NCBI RefSeq assembly: GCF_003952185.1
Contig: NZ_RXFS01000001.1
Coordinates: 124,001 to 188,000 of the forward strand
Reading direction: 5' to 3'
Length of the DNA stretch: 64,000 nt
From: Variovorax sp. 679
GTDB taxonomy: Bacteria > Pseudomonadota > Gammaproteobacteria > Burkholderiales > Burkholderiaceae_C
The notes under the pieces are model-generated. The model had not been told where the DNA came from, did no database searches, and saw only the letters and a list, made by a program, of their open reading frames with translations. Shown here in pieces: positions 8,202 to 17,046 of this stretch. Within the stretch, counting starts at the first letter, position 1, and every line of letters starts with the position of its first letter. A program made the translations under genes and the position numbers.

Positions 8202-9263
8202 ATGGCTATCGACGAAACAAGGCTTAACGCGTTCATGGGTAACTTCGTCCATGACATAGGCGCCGTGATGCATGCGGCAACCATCGTCGTGGGCGACCAG
8301 CTCGGCCTGTACAAGGAGATGGCCAAGGGCCCCGGCACCGTGGAGCAACTGGCAAAACGCACCGAGACCGATCCGCGCTACCTGCGCGAATGGCTCTCGG
8401 CCCAGGCAGCCAGTGGCTACGTGCAGTACGAGCCCCAGGGCGAACTGTTCTCGCTCACGGAAGAACAGGCCTTCGCCCTCGCCGAGGAAGGCAGCCCGGC
8501 CTTCGTGCCCGGCGCCTTCCAGATCGCCGTGGCGCAGTTCAAGGCCATTCCCAAGATGGTCCAGGCGATGCGCACCGGCCTGGGCATCGGATGGCACGAG
8601 CATGACCCCGCCCTCTTCCACGGCACCGAGCGCTTCTTCCGGCCCGGCTATGCGGCCAACCTGGTGAGCCAGTGGATCCCGGCGCTCGAAGGCGTGTCGG
8701 CCCGGCTCGATCGCGGCGCGCGCGTGGCGGACGTGGGTTGCGGGCACGGCGCGTCGACGCTGCTGATGGCGCAGGCCTATCCCCAGTCCAGCTTCGTCGG
8801 CTTCGACTATCACCTGCCTTCGATCGAGCATGCGCGCGAGACGGCGCGCAAGGCCGGCATCGACGATCCGAAGCGCCTGAGCTTCGAGGTCGCGAGCGCG
8901 AAGGACTTTCCGGGCAAGGACTACGACCTCGTCGCATTCTTCGACTGCCTGCACGACATGGGAGACCCCGTCGGCGCGGCGGCGCACGTGCGCGACAGCC
9001 TGAAGCCGCAGGGCACATGGATGCTCGTGGAGCCCTTCGCCAACGACCGGCTGCAGGACAACATGAATCCCGTCGGGCGCGTGTTCTATTCGGCGTCGAA
9101 CTTCATCTGCACGCCGGCCTCGCGTTCGCAGGAAGTGGGCCTGTGCCTGGGTGCGCAGGCCGGCGAGGCGCGCCTTCGCGACGTGGCCGAGCAAGGCGGC
9201 TTCTCGCACTTCCGCCGCGCCAGCGAAACGCCCTTCAACCTGATCTTCGAAGCACGTCCATGA
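8202..9263 (+). CDS. SAM-dependent methyltransferase with N-terminal winged-helix domain
   Basis: 353 residues. Residues about 15-85 form the dimerisation/winged-helix domain seen in plant-type O-methyltransferases and related bacterial enzymes (ELSVEQLA-like stretch GTVEQLAKRTETDPRYLREW). The class I Rossmann SAM site starts with VADVGCGHGASTLLMAQAYP near 178-197, followed by the acidic FVGFDYHLPSIEHAR and the FFDCLHDMGDP segment. It starts at ATG 8202. The substrate is unknown. The small DUF1059 gene 22 bp downstream probably shares its transcript. Confidence 0.88.
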   Translation: MAIDETRLNAFMGNFVHDIGAVMHAATIVVGDQLGLYKEMAKGPGTVEQLAKRTETDPRYLREWLSAQAASGYVQYEPQGELFSLTEEQAFALAEEGSPAFVPGAFQIAVAQFKAIPKMVQAMRTGLGIGWHEHDPALFHGTERFFRPGYAANLVSQWIPALEGVSARLDRGARVADVGCGHGASTLLMAQAYPQSSFVGFDYHLPSIEHARETARKAGIDDPKRLSFEVASAKDFPGKDYDLVAFFDCLHDMGDPVGAAAHVRDSLKPQGTWMLVEPFANDRLQDNMNPVGRVFYSASNFICTPASRSQEVGLCLGAQAGEARLRDVAEQGGFSHFRRASETPFNLIFEARP

Positions 9264-9285
9264 GGACATTCCAGGAGACGCCGCC

Positions 9286-9507
9286 ATGTCACGCCAATAC
9301 ATCGATTGCCGCGAGTACCCGAGCACGACGAACTGCAGCGTCGCGCTCAGCGCCGACAGCGAGAGCGAACTGCTCGATGCCGCCGTGCAGCACGCCGTGA
9401 CCGTCCACGGCCACACCGACACGCCCGAGCTGCGCAAGCAGCTGGCGGGCCTTTTCAAGACCGGCACGCCACCGCTGCAGGCGCCCGCGCAGAAGACGCC
9501 CGCCTGA
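9286..9507 (+). CDS. DUF1059 family small protein
   Basis: 73-residue protein with a good AGGAG site before ATG 9286. It fits the DUF1059 pattern: short N-terminal YIDCREYPSTTNCSVALSAD, then a helix with HAVTVHGHTDTPELRKQLAG. Members are small cytosolic proteins of unknown function with a conserved Cys and His pair. It sits 22 bp behind the methyltransferase and is probably cotranscribed. Confidence 0.85.
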   Translation: MSRQYIDCREYPSTTNCSVALSADSESELLDAAVQHAVTVHGHTDTPELRKQLAGLFKTGTPPLQAPAQKTPA

Positions 9508-9696
9508 CGAGCCCTTCGCGGCAATGACCGCCGCCGCATGGGCGGCGATGAATACCTTCGGCTGAACGCAGGCGTGCGCCCTGCGGCGAAGACCGCGCAC
9601 GCCGGTTGAACGCTTCCCTGCCCGCCAAGCGCGCTTCGCGAAGTCGCGCTATGGTTCGCTGCCACCCACGGCGAAACATACAAAGAAGGCGGGGCC

Positions 9697-10200
9697 ATGA
9701 TCGACATCAACATCAACGGCAAGTCCGTTGCCCTCGACGCGCCCGACGACATGCCCCTGCTCTGGGCATTGCGCGACATCGTCGGACTCACAGGCACCAA
9801 GTTCGGCTGCGGCATCGCGCAGTGCGGCGCGTGCACCGTTCACCTCGACGGCCAGCCCGTTCGATCGTGCGTGCTGCCGGTGGGCTCCATCGGCAAGAAG
9901 GCCGTCACCACCATCGAAGCCATCGAACAGACACCGGCCGGCAAGAGCATCCAGAAGGCATGGCTCGACGTCGACGTGGTGCAGTGCGGCTACTGCCAGT
10001 CGGGCCAGATCATGTCGGCCGCGGCGCTGATACAGCGCACGCCCAACCCCAGCGACGCGGACATCGACCTGGCCATGTCGGGCAACGTCTGCAGGTGCTG
10101 CACCTACTCGCGCATCCGCGCGGCCATCAAGCAGGCAGCCACGGGCAAGGCCGAGGTGCTGCAGTCGGTGGCGGTGATGCCGGCAAGGAGCGCATCGTGA
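9697..10200 (+). CDS. [2Fe-2S] subunit of a molybdenum hydroxylase (IorA-like)
   Basis: 167-residue small subunit of a xanthine-dehydrogenase-family enzyme of the isoquinoline 1-oxidoreductase type. The N-terminal plant-ferredoxin cluster has CGIAQCGAC and a fourth Cys in PVRSC (about residues 41-63). The C-terminal helical domain carries the second cluster with QCGYCQSGQ and CRCCTY (about 99-143). It passes electrons from the molybdenum centre to an external acceptor, here probably the cytochrome c two genes down. It overlaps the next gene by 4 bp (GTGA), indicating translational coupling. Confidence 0.94.
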   Translation: MIDININGKSVALDAPDDMPLLWALRDIVGLTGTKFGCGIAQCGACTVHLDGQPVRSCVLPVGSIGKKAVTTIEAIEQTPAGKSIQKAWLDVDVVQCGYCQSGQIMSAAALIQRTPNPSDADIDLAMSGNVCRCCTYSRIRAAIKQAATGKAEVLQSVAVMPARSAS

Positions 10201-12440
10201 GCGCGGCCGCAGGCACCATCAGCCGCCGCGCGGCCCTGCAGGCGGGCGGCCTCGCGCTGGCCTTCACCTGGATCGGCGGCGGCAAGGCCTTCGCCGCGAT
10301 CAGCCCCAGGCAGCAGCCCGGCGACGCGGCCGCCGCGCTCGCCGACGGCAACCCGGCCTTCGCGCCGAATGCCTTCATCCGCATCGACGCCGACGGCGGC
10401 GTGCGCCTGGTGATGCCGATGGCCGAGATGGGCCAGGCGATCTACACCGGCTCCGCGATGCTGCTGGCCGAGGAGCTCGGCGTCGATCTCGACCAGGTGC
10501 GCGTGGAGCACTCGCCGGCGAACGAAGCGCTCTACGGCATGCCGCTGCTCGGCGGCCAGATCACCGGCGGCTCGACCAGCACGCGCGGCACCTACGGCGT
10601 GCTGCGCGAAGCAGGCGCCGTGGCGCGCACGCTGCTGGTGAGTGCCGCCGCCGCGCAGTGGAAGGTAGAACCGGAAAGCTGCACGGTCGCGCGCGGCGTG
10701 GTGAGCCACTCGCCTTCGGGCCGGCAGCTCGGCTTCGGCCCGCTCGCGGGCGCCGCCGCGAAGCTGCCGATGCCGGCCAAGGTGGCGCTGAAGGAGCCGA
10801 AGGACTTCAGGCTCATCGGCCAGCCGCTGCGGCGCGTCGATTCGGCCGCCAAGGTCAACGGCACGACGCAGTTCGGCATCGACGTGCGCGTGCCCGGCAT
10901 GAAGGTCGCGACGGTCAAGGCGAGCCCCACGCTGGGCGGCGTGCTGGCCTCGGTGGACGACAAGGCCGCGCGGGCGATTCCCGGCGTGATCGACGTGCTG
11001 CGCATCAAGGACGCGGTGGCCGTGGTCGGCGAGCATTTCTGGGCTGCGAAGCGCGGCCTCGATGCGCTGAAGGTGCAATGGACGCCGGGGCGCAACGCCA
11101 CGCTCACCACGCAGCAGTTGCGCGAAGGGCTCGCCGATGCGCTGGCGAAAGGCAAGGCCATCGTCGGCAAGGAAGCCGGCAAGCGGCCCGAGGGCACGCT
11201 GGTGCAGTCCACCTACGACCTGCCGATGCTGGCCCACGCGACCATGGAGCCGCTCAACACCACGGTGCACGTGCGGCCCGACGGCTGCGACGTCTGGGTC
11301 GGCACGCAGGTGCCGGCGCGCTGCGTTAGCGTGGCCGCGAAGATCACCGGCCTCGCCGAAGACAAGGTGACGGTGCACAACCAGTACCTGGGCGGCGGCT
11401 TCGGCCGGCGGCTGGAGACCGACTCGGTCGAGCAGGCAGTGGCCTTCGCGAAGCAGGTGCCCTACCCCCTCAAGGTGGTGTGGACGCGCGAGGAGGACAT
11501 CCGCCACGACATCGTGCGCCCGATGTACCACGACGAGATCTCGGCCGTGGTCGACGGCGAAGGCCGCATCCAGTGGTTCGGCGACCGCATCTCGGGCGGC
11601 ACGGTGCTGGGCCGCTGGGCGCCCGCCTTCATGGGCAAGGACGGCATGGACGGCGACCTGATCGAGTGCGTGGCCGAGCCCTGCTACGACCTGCCGAATC
11701 TCAAGGTCGAATGGGTCCGACACGACATGCCGCCGGGCCTCAACGTCGGCTGGTGGCGCGGCGTGGGCCCGACGCACAACCTCTTCGTGATGGAGAGCTT
11801 CATCGACGAGCTGGCGCACCGCGCGAAGAAAGACCCGGTGGCCTACCGCCGCGCCATGCTGCAGAAGAACCCGCGCACGCTCGCCGTGCTCGACCTCGCA
11901 GCCAGCAAGGCCGGCTGGGGCCAGGGCTCGCTGCCGGCGCGCGTGGGGCGCGGCGTGGCCGTGGGCGATGCCTTCGGCAGCCGCGTGTGCGCGATCGTCG
12001 AGGCCGAGGTCACGCCGCAGGGCGAGGTGCGCATGCGGCGCGCGGTGGTCGCGCTCGATTGCGGCATTGCGGTGAACGCCGGCTCCATCGAGGCGCAGAT
12101 CCAGGGCGGGCTGCTGTTCGGGCTGAGCGCAGCGCTCTACAGCGAGATCACGCTGCGCGACGGCACCATCGAGCAGAGCAACTTCCACGACTACCGCACG
12201 CTGCGCATCAACGAGTCGCCGCCGATCGAAGTGCACATGGTGAAGAGCGGCGAGGCGCCCGGCGGGCTCGGCGAGGTCGGTACCGCCATTGCGGCACCGG
12301 CGCTGGCCAACGCGATCTTCGCCGCGACGGGCGTGCGCCTGCGCGCGCTGCCGGTGAACCGCGCGCTGCTGGCGCAGGACAAGGAGGCTCTGAAGAAGAA
12401 GATCGCCGATGCAGGGCTCGATGAAGGGAGGACGGCATGA
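10197..12440 (+). CDS. Molybdopterin-binding large subunit of aldehyde/xanthine-type oxidoreductase (IorB-like)
   Basis: 747-residue catalytic subunit. GTG 10197 overlaps the upstream stop. The N-terminus has a twin-arginine signal (ISRRAALQAGG, then a hydrophobic run), so the complex is exported folded to the periplasm. Later landmarks are GGQITGGSTSTRGTYG, QYLGGGFGRRLETD and, near the C-terminus (about residue 690), GGLGEVGT, which holds the catalytic Glu of molybdenum hydroxylases. Length and signal match isoquinoline 1-oxidoreductase/aldehyde dehydrogenase large subunits that use cytochrome c rather than FAD. The substrate, an aldehyde or N-heterocycle, is not determined. It overlaps the cytochrome gene by 4 bp (ATGA). 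Confidence 0.93.
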   Translation: MSAAAGTISRRAALQAGGLALAFTWIGGGKAFAAISPRQQPGDAAAALADGNPAFAPNAFIRIDADGGVRLVMPMAEMGQAIYTGSAMLLAEELGVDLDQVRVEHSPANEALYGMPLLGGQITGGSTSTRGTYGVLREAGAVARTLLVSAAAAQWKVEPESCTVARGVVSHSPSGRQLGFGPLAGAAAKLPMPAKVALKEPKDFRLIGQPLRRVDSAAKVNGTTQFGIDVRVPGMKVATVKASPTLGGVLASVDDKAARAIPGVIDVLRIKDAVAVVGEHFWAAKRGLDALKVQWTPGRNATLTTQQLREGLADALAKGKAIVGKEAGKRPEGTLVQSTYDLPMLAHATMEPLNTTVHVRPDGCDVWVGTQVPARCVSVAAKITGLAEDKVTVHNQYLGGGFGRRLETDSVEQAVAFAKQVPYPLKVVWTREEDIRHDIVRPMYHDEISAVVDGEGRIQWFGDRISGGTVLGRWAPAFMGKDGMDGDLIECVAEPCYDLPNLKVEWVRHDMPPGLNVGWWRGVGPTHNLFVMESFIDELAHRAKKDPVAYRRAMLQKNPRTLAVLDLAASKAGWGQGSLPARVGRGVAVGDAFGSRVCAIVEAEVTPQGEVRMRRAVVALDCGIAVNAGSIEAQIQGGLLFGLSAALYSEITLRDGTIEQSNFHDYRTLRINESPPIEVHMVKSGEAPGGLGEVGTAIAAPALANAIFAATGVRLRALPVNRALLAQDKEALKKKIADAGLDEGRTA

Positions 12441-13744
12441 AGCGGCTCTTCAAGACCCTGGCGGTGCTGGTCGTCATCGGCGCCGCGCTCTACTTCTTCC
12501 TGAACCGCACCGACGGCTCCGCAGGCGAAGCGCCGGCGCTGGCCGGTGCGCCCAACGATGCGGCATTGCTCGTACGCGGCGAATACCTCGCCAAGACGGC
12601 CGACTGCATCGCATGCCACACGGTGCCCGGCGGCAAGGGACAGCCCTTCGCGGGCGGCCTGCCCTTCGTGCTGCCCTTCGGCACGATCTACTCGTCGAAC
12701 ATCACGGCCGACCCCGAGACGGGCATCGGCAAGTGGACCGACGACCAGTTCGTGCGTGCGCTGCACGACGGCGTGCGCGCCGACGGCAAGCGCCTGTACC
12801 CGGCCTTCCCGTACACCTCGTACACCGCGCTGAGCCGCAACGACGTGCTGGCGATCAAGGCGTACCTGTTCAGCCTGCCCAAGGTGATCCAGCCGAACCG
12901 GGAGGCCGAGCTGGGCTTTCCGTTCAACCAGCGCTGGGCCATGGGCTTCTGGAACGCGGCCTTCTTCAAGAGCAGCCGCTTCGAGGCCGACGCGTCGAAG
13001 CCGCTCGCCTGGAACCAGGGCAAGTACCTCGCGACCGCGCTGGGCCACTGCGCCGAATGCCACACACCGCGCAACTTCGCCTTCGCGATGGAAAAGGGCA
13101 ACGAACTCGCCGGAGAGACCGTGCAGGGCTGGCGCGCCTACAACATCACGCCGGACGCGAAGAACGGCATCGGCGCGTGGAGCGATGCCGAGATCGCCTC
13201 GTACCTGACGACCGGCCATGCCGATGGCCGCGGCTCCGCCTCGGGCCCGATGGGCGAGGCCGTGGAGCACAGCCTGCAGTACCTGAAGCCGGAGGACGCC
13301 GCTGCGCTCGTGAGCTATTTGCGCACCGTGCCCGCGAAGGCCGGCAAGGACCCGATCGAGGTCGATGCGAAGCCCCCATGGGCCCTGGCAGCGAGCGCGG
13401 CGGCGCCGGCGGCCAACACAGCCGAGGGCCACGAACAGGGCCTGCGGCTCTTCGCGGCCGCATGCGCGAGCTGCCACCAATGGAACGGACAGGGCCAGCA
13501 GACCGCCAACGCCTCGCTGCTGGGAGCGCGCGGCGTGAACGATCCGGACGGCTCCAACGTCACGCAGATGATCCTGCAGGGCGTGCGCATGCACGTGCAC
13601 GACAGGGAGATCTACATGCCGGCCTTCGGCAAGGCCTACACCGACACCGAGGTCGCGGCACTGGCCAACTACGTCATCGCGCAGTTCGGCAACAAGCAGG
13701 GCACGGTGACGCCGGAGTTCGTCGCCAAGCAGCGCACCCGCTAG
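12437..13744 (+). CDS. Three-haem membrane-anchored cytochrome c, electron acceptor of the hydroxylase
   Basis: 435 residues with an N-terminal hydrophobic anchor (about 5-22) and three haem-binding CxxCH motifs: CIACH (57-61), CAECH (205-209) and CASCH (343-347). This is the arrangement of the cytochrome subunit of alcohol, gluconate and IorB-type dehydrogenases, which feeds electrons to the terminal oxidase or ubiquinone. It begins within the last codons of the molybdopterin subunit, so the three genes form a single translationally coupled operon. Maturation genes (XdhC-like, MobA-like) are not seen nearby. Confidence 0.94.
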   Translation: MKRLFKTLAVLVVIGAALYFFLNRTDGSAGEAPALAGAPNDAALLVRGEYLAKTADCIACHTVPGGKGQPFAGGLPFVLPFGTIYSSNITADPETGIGKWTDDQFVRALHDGVRADGKRLYPAFPYTSYTALSRNDVLAIKAYLFSLPKVIQPNREAELGFPFNQRWAMGFWNAAFFKSSRFEADASKPLAWNQGKYLATALGHCAECHTPRNFAFAMEKGNELAGETVQGWRAYNITPDAKNGIGAWSDAEIASYLTTGHADGRGSASGPMGEAVEHSLQYLKPEDAAALVSYLRTVPAKAGKDPIEVDAKPPWALAASAAAPAANTAEGHEQGLRLFAAACASCHQWNGQGQQTANASLLGARGVNDPDGSNVTQMILQGVRMHVHDREIYMPAFGKAYTDTEVAALANYVIAQFGNKQGTVTPEFVAKQRTR

Positions 13745-13765
13745 ATACGAGGCAGCGCCGCATCC

Positions 13766-13936
13766 AGGGCCTGTTCACACTATTTCCGGGGTCGCGAAGG
13801 ATAGCCAGGGCGGGCCAATCAAGGCGCGCGACGACGCGTGTGCATGCGCACACGCCAGGAGTGCAACGCCGAGTGACCTGCCCTGGCTGTTCTTCCCGCA
13901 GGGTTGGTGCCCCCGGAAATAGTGTGAACAGGCCCT
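13766..13936. mobile_element. MITE-like 171-bp palindromic element
   Basis: 26-bp perfect terminal inverted repeats (A plus GGGCCTGTTCACACTATTTC and five more bases at 13766-13791; complement at 13911-13936) enclose a second inverted pair (AGCCAGGGC-GGG at 13803-13814 and its near-complement at 13877-13888) and a central hairpin (GCGTGTGC-ATGC-GCACACGC, 13836-13855). There is no coding capacity. No target-site duplication is evident. It looks like a non-autonomous transposable or REP-type element. It sits in the gap behind the cytochrome operon, and its right end lies 11 bp before the next gene start. Confidence 0.7.
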
Positions 13937-13947
13937 AGACTGCGGCC

Positions 13948-14322
13948 ATGAAGAGAACAGGGGAAGTCCAGCGCTGCCTGCAGCCTGTGGTGGAGCTTCG
14001 GCAGGAGGCGACGTCGTACGCCTACTCCGTGCGCGCGCCGCGGTCCAGGGGGGTGATACCACCCAGTTCGTACCGTGACGGCGGCTTTGCCACGCTCGCC
14101 GACTGCCTGAGCGATGTGGCGCGTGCCCTGGGCGGCGACTTCTCGCGCATCTACGTGCGGCTCGACGGCCTCTGCGTCGGGGAGCGCGACATCGCGGAAC
14201 TGCGCCAGCAGCCCGAAACGGTGGCGGCCGCGTTGCAGGCAGCCTTCGACGCGGAGACGGGCGGCATCACCCCTCGGCCCGAACCTGCCCCGCTGCAGCT
14301 TTCTGCGCCCGGCGAAGACTGA
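13948..14322 (+). CDS. Hypothetical protein
   Basis: 124 residues, unrecognised. GC-rich third codon positions support coding. The N-terminal half has a basic stretch. The middle (GGFATLADCLSDVARALGGD, then FSRIYVRLDGLCVGERDI) looks like a small alpha/beta fold, and the C-terminus is Pro-rich. It begins only 11 bp beyond the MITE-like element, so that element may supply its leader. Its 3' end overlaps the convergent MFS gene by 56 bp, which leaves the exact C-terminus or the reality of one end open. No function is proposed. Confidence 0.6.
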   Translation: MKRTGEVQRCLQPVVELRQEATSYAYSVRAPRSRGVIPPSSYRDGGFATLADCLSDVARALGGDFSRIYVRLDGLCVGERDIAELRQQPETVAAALQAAFDAETGGITPRPEPAPLQLSAPGED

Positions 14323-15496
14323 TCGCGACCGCCAGCCCCGCCGCCGCCGCGCACGCGCCGGCGAGGAACACGCCGCTGTACCCGGCCCTGTCGGCGAGCA
14401 GCCCGGCCAGCGGGCCCGTCAGGCCATAGGCGACGTCCTGGAAGGCCGAGAACCCTCCCAGTGCCGTGCCGCGCAGATGCGGCTCCACCAGATGCACGAC
14501 CTCGCGCCCCATGGACGGAAAGATCATCGAGCAGCCGAGCCCGGTGAGGAACGCGCCGACAAGGGCGACGAGCGGATCCGAAGCGCTCCAGATCAGCACC
14601 TGGCCGACGGTCTCGACGGCGAGCGAGCCGATGGCCACGGGCAGACCGCCCACGCGGTCCGGCAGATGGCCGAGGAGCACGCGGACCAGCACGAAGCCGC
14701 CGCCGAAGGCCGTCAGGCCGAGTCCGGCGTAGCGCCAGTGCTGGTCGAGGAAATGCAGGGTGAAGAACGCGCCGATCGCCGCGAAGCCGATGCCCTGCAG
14801 GCAGACGATGGTCCCGTGCGGCCAGACCTGCCCGATCACGCGCCAGAACGGCGGACGCTCGGCGCCGGGGTGCGCGGGCACGCCTGCCATGCGCCAGATC
14901 GCCAGCATGCCGAGGCAGGGCAGGATCACGCCGACGCCCATGACGCCGGCATATCCGAAGCGCTGCTGCAGCACGAGGCCGATCGGCCCGCCGACCGCCA
15001 GCGCGCCGTAGATCGCGGCGCCCACCAGCGCCAGGACCTTCCCCGAGCGCACGGGACCGACCAGGCCGATGCCCCAGCCGATGATGCCGACCCCCACCAG
15101 GCTTTCGCCGATGCCCACCAGCAGCCGGCCCGCGAGCAGGACGAGGAAGGCCGTCCATGGCGACTGCGACGCGAGGCCCGCGACCAGCGAGATCAACGCA
15201 CCCGCCACGTAGAAGACCAGCCCGCGCGTCACCGCGGACTTCGCCCCGTTGCGGTCGGAAAGAGCGCCGGCATGCGCCCGGCTCAGGACGGTGGAGAGAA
15301 AGGCGATGCCGACGCCGAGCCCGGCCCACACGTTGCCCAGCCCGAGCTGTCCGGTCACGAAGATCGGAACGACGGGCAGGGACATGCCGACGCAGAGATA
15401 TGAAATGAAGAGGATGGCCGTCAGCAGCAGCAGGCGGCCTTGCGCGGGATCGCGCGTCGATGATGAGGTTGTCGACTGTGTCGATCGAAGAGTCAT
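14267..15496 (-). CDS. MFS transporter
   Basis: 409-residue, 12-helix major facilitator. Helix 1 begins at LLLLTAILFISYLCVGMSLP. The loop 2-3 motif reads GALSDRNGAKSAV, and GRLLVGIGESLVGVG marks helix 5, as in the YfcJ/YhhS-like efflux branch. The reading frame extends to 15550, but ATG 15496 (MTLRSTQS) is preferred because the extra residues are low-complexity. It is probably an exporter of small molecules or sugars; no substrate can be named. It lies downstream of the O-methyltransferase on the same strand with a gap of about 130 bp. Confidence 0.88.
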   Translation of the reverse strand: MTLRSTQSTTSSSTRDPAQGRLLLLTAILFISYLCVGMSLPVVPIFVTGQLGLGNVWAGLGVGIAFLSTVLSRAHAGALSDRNGAKSAVTRGLVFYVAGALISLVAGLASQSPWTAFLVLLAGRLLVGIGESLVGVGIIGWGIGLVGPVRSGKVLALVGAAIYGALAVGGPIGLVLQQRFGYAGVMGVGVILPCLGMLAIWRMAGVPAHPGAERPPFWRVIGQVWPHGTIVCLQGIGFAAIGAFFTLHFLDQHWRYAGLGLTAFGGGFVLVRVLLGHLPDRVGGLPVAIGSLAVETVGQVLIWSASDPLVALVGAFLTGLGCSMIFPSMGREVVHLVEPHLRGTALGGFSAFQDVAYGLTGPLAGLLADRAGYSGVFLAGACAAAAGLAVAISLRRAQKAAAGQVRAEG

Positions 15497-15628
15497 GGTG
15501 TCGTCCAGGTTTCCTGTTCCCCGTCGACCGGAGCGCGCAGGCGAGCGCACTCCGACCGGCGAGGGTCGTTGAGTGCGTTGATTGACGTCAGACGCTTACG
15601 GCCAGTGCGACTGGCACGGCGGCCGGTT

Positions 15629-16294
15629 TCAGCCGATTCGCATGGACAGCTCGACATCCGCGCCGAACGGCACGGACATGTAGCCTGAGCCGGGCGAGCG
15701 CACGTGCGCCAGGTACTCCGGGCTGTCGTCAGCGTTGTCGGCGACGACGAACGCCCCCGGCCTGAGACGGCTCTCGACCAGCGCGAGGATCTCGGGATAG
15801 AGCGCCTTGGCACCGTCGAGCAGCAGCAGGTCGATGGATTCGGGGAGCTCGGCGCCGAGCGTCTGCAGCGCATCTCCCTCGCGGATCTCGACCAGGTCGG
15901 CAAGGCCGCCGGCCGTCAGGTTGCGGCGGGCCCGTGCCACCTTGGAGGGCTCGAACTCGGTGGTGACGAGGCGGCCGCCGCCGTTGTCCCGCAGGGCCGC
16001 GGCCAGATGCAGGGTCGAGATGCCGAACGAGGTTCCGAACTCGACGACGGTTCGTGCGCCGCTGCCGCGCGCCAGCATGTAGAGCAGCACGCCGGTCTCG
16101 CGCGAGACGGGGAGCGGAACGTCCTTCAGCCGTGCGTAGAGATCGAGATAGCCGGTCTTGCTGCGCATCAGGCGCGAGCGCTCTTCGCCGGAGAGGCCGG
16201 CGATCGCGGCGCTCATCGCGGGCGATGCTTCGGCGGCTTCGTCGAACAGGCGCTCCAGCAGGGGCGCCAGCGGTGTGGTGGTGAGTGTTGTCAC
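15629..16294 (-). CDS. O-methyltransferase (class I SAM, COMT/CaffeoylCoA type)
   Basis: About 221 residues from GTG 16294. The SAM motif is VVEFGTSFGISTLHLAAALR, followed by the acidic LVTTEFEPSKVARAR, the GDALQTL segment and IDLLLLDGAKALYPEILALV, the metal-binding Asp region of family 3 O-methyltransferases. No Shine-Dalgarno sequence is obvious at GTG 16294, and the frame is open further upstream (to 16402), where it would overlap the divergent TetR gene, so the start is uncertain. Divergence from a TetR regulator with a gap of about 80 bp is the usual arrangement of a repressor and its target. Confidence 0.86.
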   Translation of the reverse strand: MTTLTTTPLAPLLERLFDEAAEASPAMSAAIAGLSGEERSRLMRSKTGYLDLYARLKDVPLPVSRETGVLLYMLARGSGARTVVEFGTSFGISTLHLAAALRDNGGGRLVTTEFEPSKVARARRNLTAGGLADLVEIREGDALQTLGAELPESIDLLLLDGAKALYPEILALVESRLRPGAFVVADNADDSPEYLAHVRSPGSGYMSVPFGADVELSMRIG

Positions 16295-16377
16295 AGGAGG
16301 TCTTCGTGTTGGAGTGAGGGTGCGCTCATAATATGAAGAAACATTCACATTTCCTATTCGCGTTGCGAACCCCGTCC

Positions 16378-17046
16378 ATGGCCGAACGAAAGAGCGCACC
16401 AATCTCCTCTAGAAGAAAGCCCAAGCAGGCCCGCTCGAACGGGCTCGTCGCCACCATCCTCGAAGCGGCCCTTCAGGTTCTGGAGAAGGAAGGCGCGCAG
16501 CGCTTCACCACCACGCGGGTGGCCGAGAGGGCCGGCGTCAGCGTCGGCTCGGTCTACCAGTACTTTCCGAACAAGGCGTCGATCCTCTTTCGCCTGCAGA
16601 GCGACGAGTGGCGGCAGACGACCGACATGCTGTGCAACATCCTCGAAGACGCGCAGCGGCCGCCGCTGGAGCGGCTGCGCATGCTGGTGCACGCCTTCAT
16701 CCGCTCGGAGTGCGAGGAAGCCGGCATGCGCGTGGCGCTCAGCGACGCCGCCCCGCTCTACCGCGACGCGCCCGAGGCGCACGAGGCACGGGCCGCCGGC
16801 AGCCGCACCATCCAGGCCTTCATGCAGGAGGCCCTGCCCGACGCCTCCGAAACCACGCGCGAGCTGGCCGGCGACCTGGTCACGACCACCTTCAGCTCGG
16901 TGGGAAAGCAGTTCTCGGAAAGCCCGCGGACCGATGCGGAAATCGCAGCCTATTCAGATGCCATGGCCGACATGTTCTGCGCCTATCTGCAGAGCCTCGG
17001 GCACGGGCAGAAGAAGCGCCCGGCGCGCAGTTCAGCCCGCCGCTGA
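16378..17046 (+). CDS. TetR-family transcriptional regulator
   Basis: 222 residues. The N-terminal helix-turn-helix is complete: ILEAALQVLEKEGAQRFTTT, then RVAERAGVSVGSVYQYFPNK (about residues 25-65). The C-terminal ligand/dimer domain matches the AcrR-like class with a TetR_C region containing LVTTTFSSVGKQFSE. ATG 16333 is an alternative start adding 15 residues, but ATG 16378 precedes the usual basic leader (MAERKSAPISSRRKPKQARS). It probably represses the divergent O-methyltransferase. Its 3' end overlaps the convergent MocR gene by 15 bp. Confidence 0.9.
   Translation: MAERKSAPISSRRKPKQARSNGLVATILEAALQVLEKEGAQRFTTTRVAERAGVSVGSVYQYFPNKASILFRLQSDEWRQTTDMLCNILEDAQRPPLERLRMLVHAFIRSECEEAGMRVALSDAAPLYRDAPEAHEARAAGSRTIQAFMQEALPDASETTRELAGDLVTTTFSSVGKQFSESPRTDAEIAAYSDAMADMFCAYLQSLGHGQKKRPARSSARR

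Noticed and set aside
13766..13936. Target-site duplication flanking the palindromic element
   Set aside because: Bases on the two sides (CATCC and AGACT) do not match; no duplication can be claimed.
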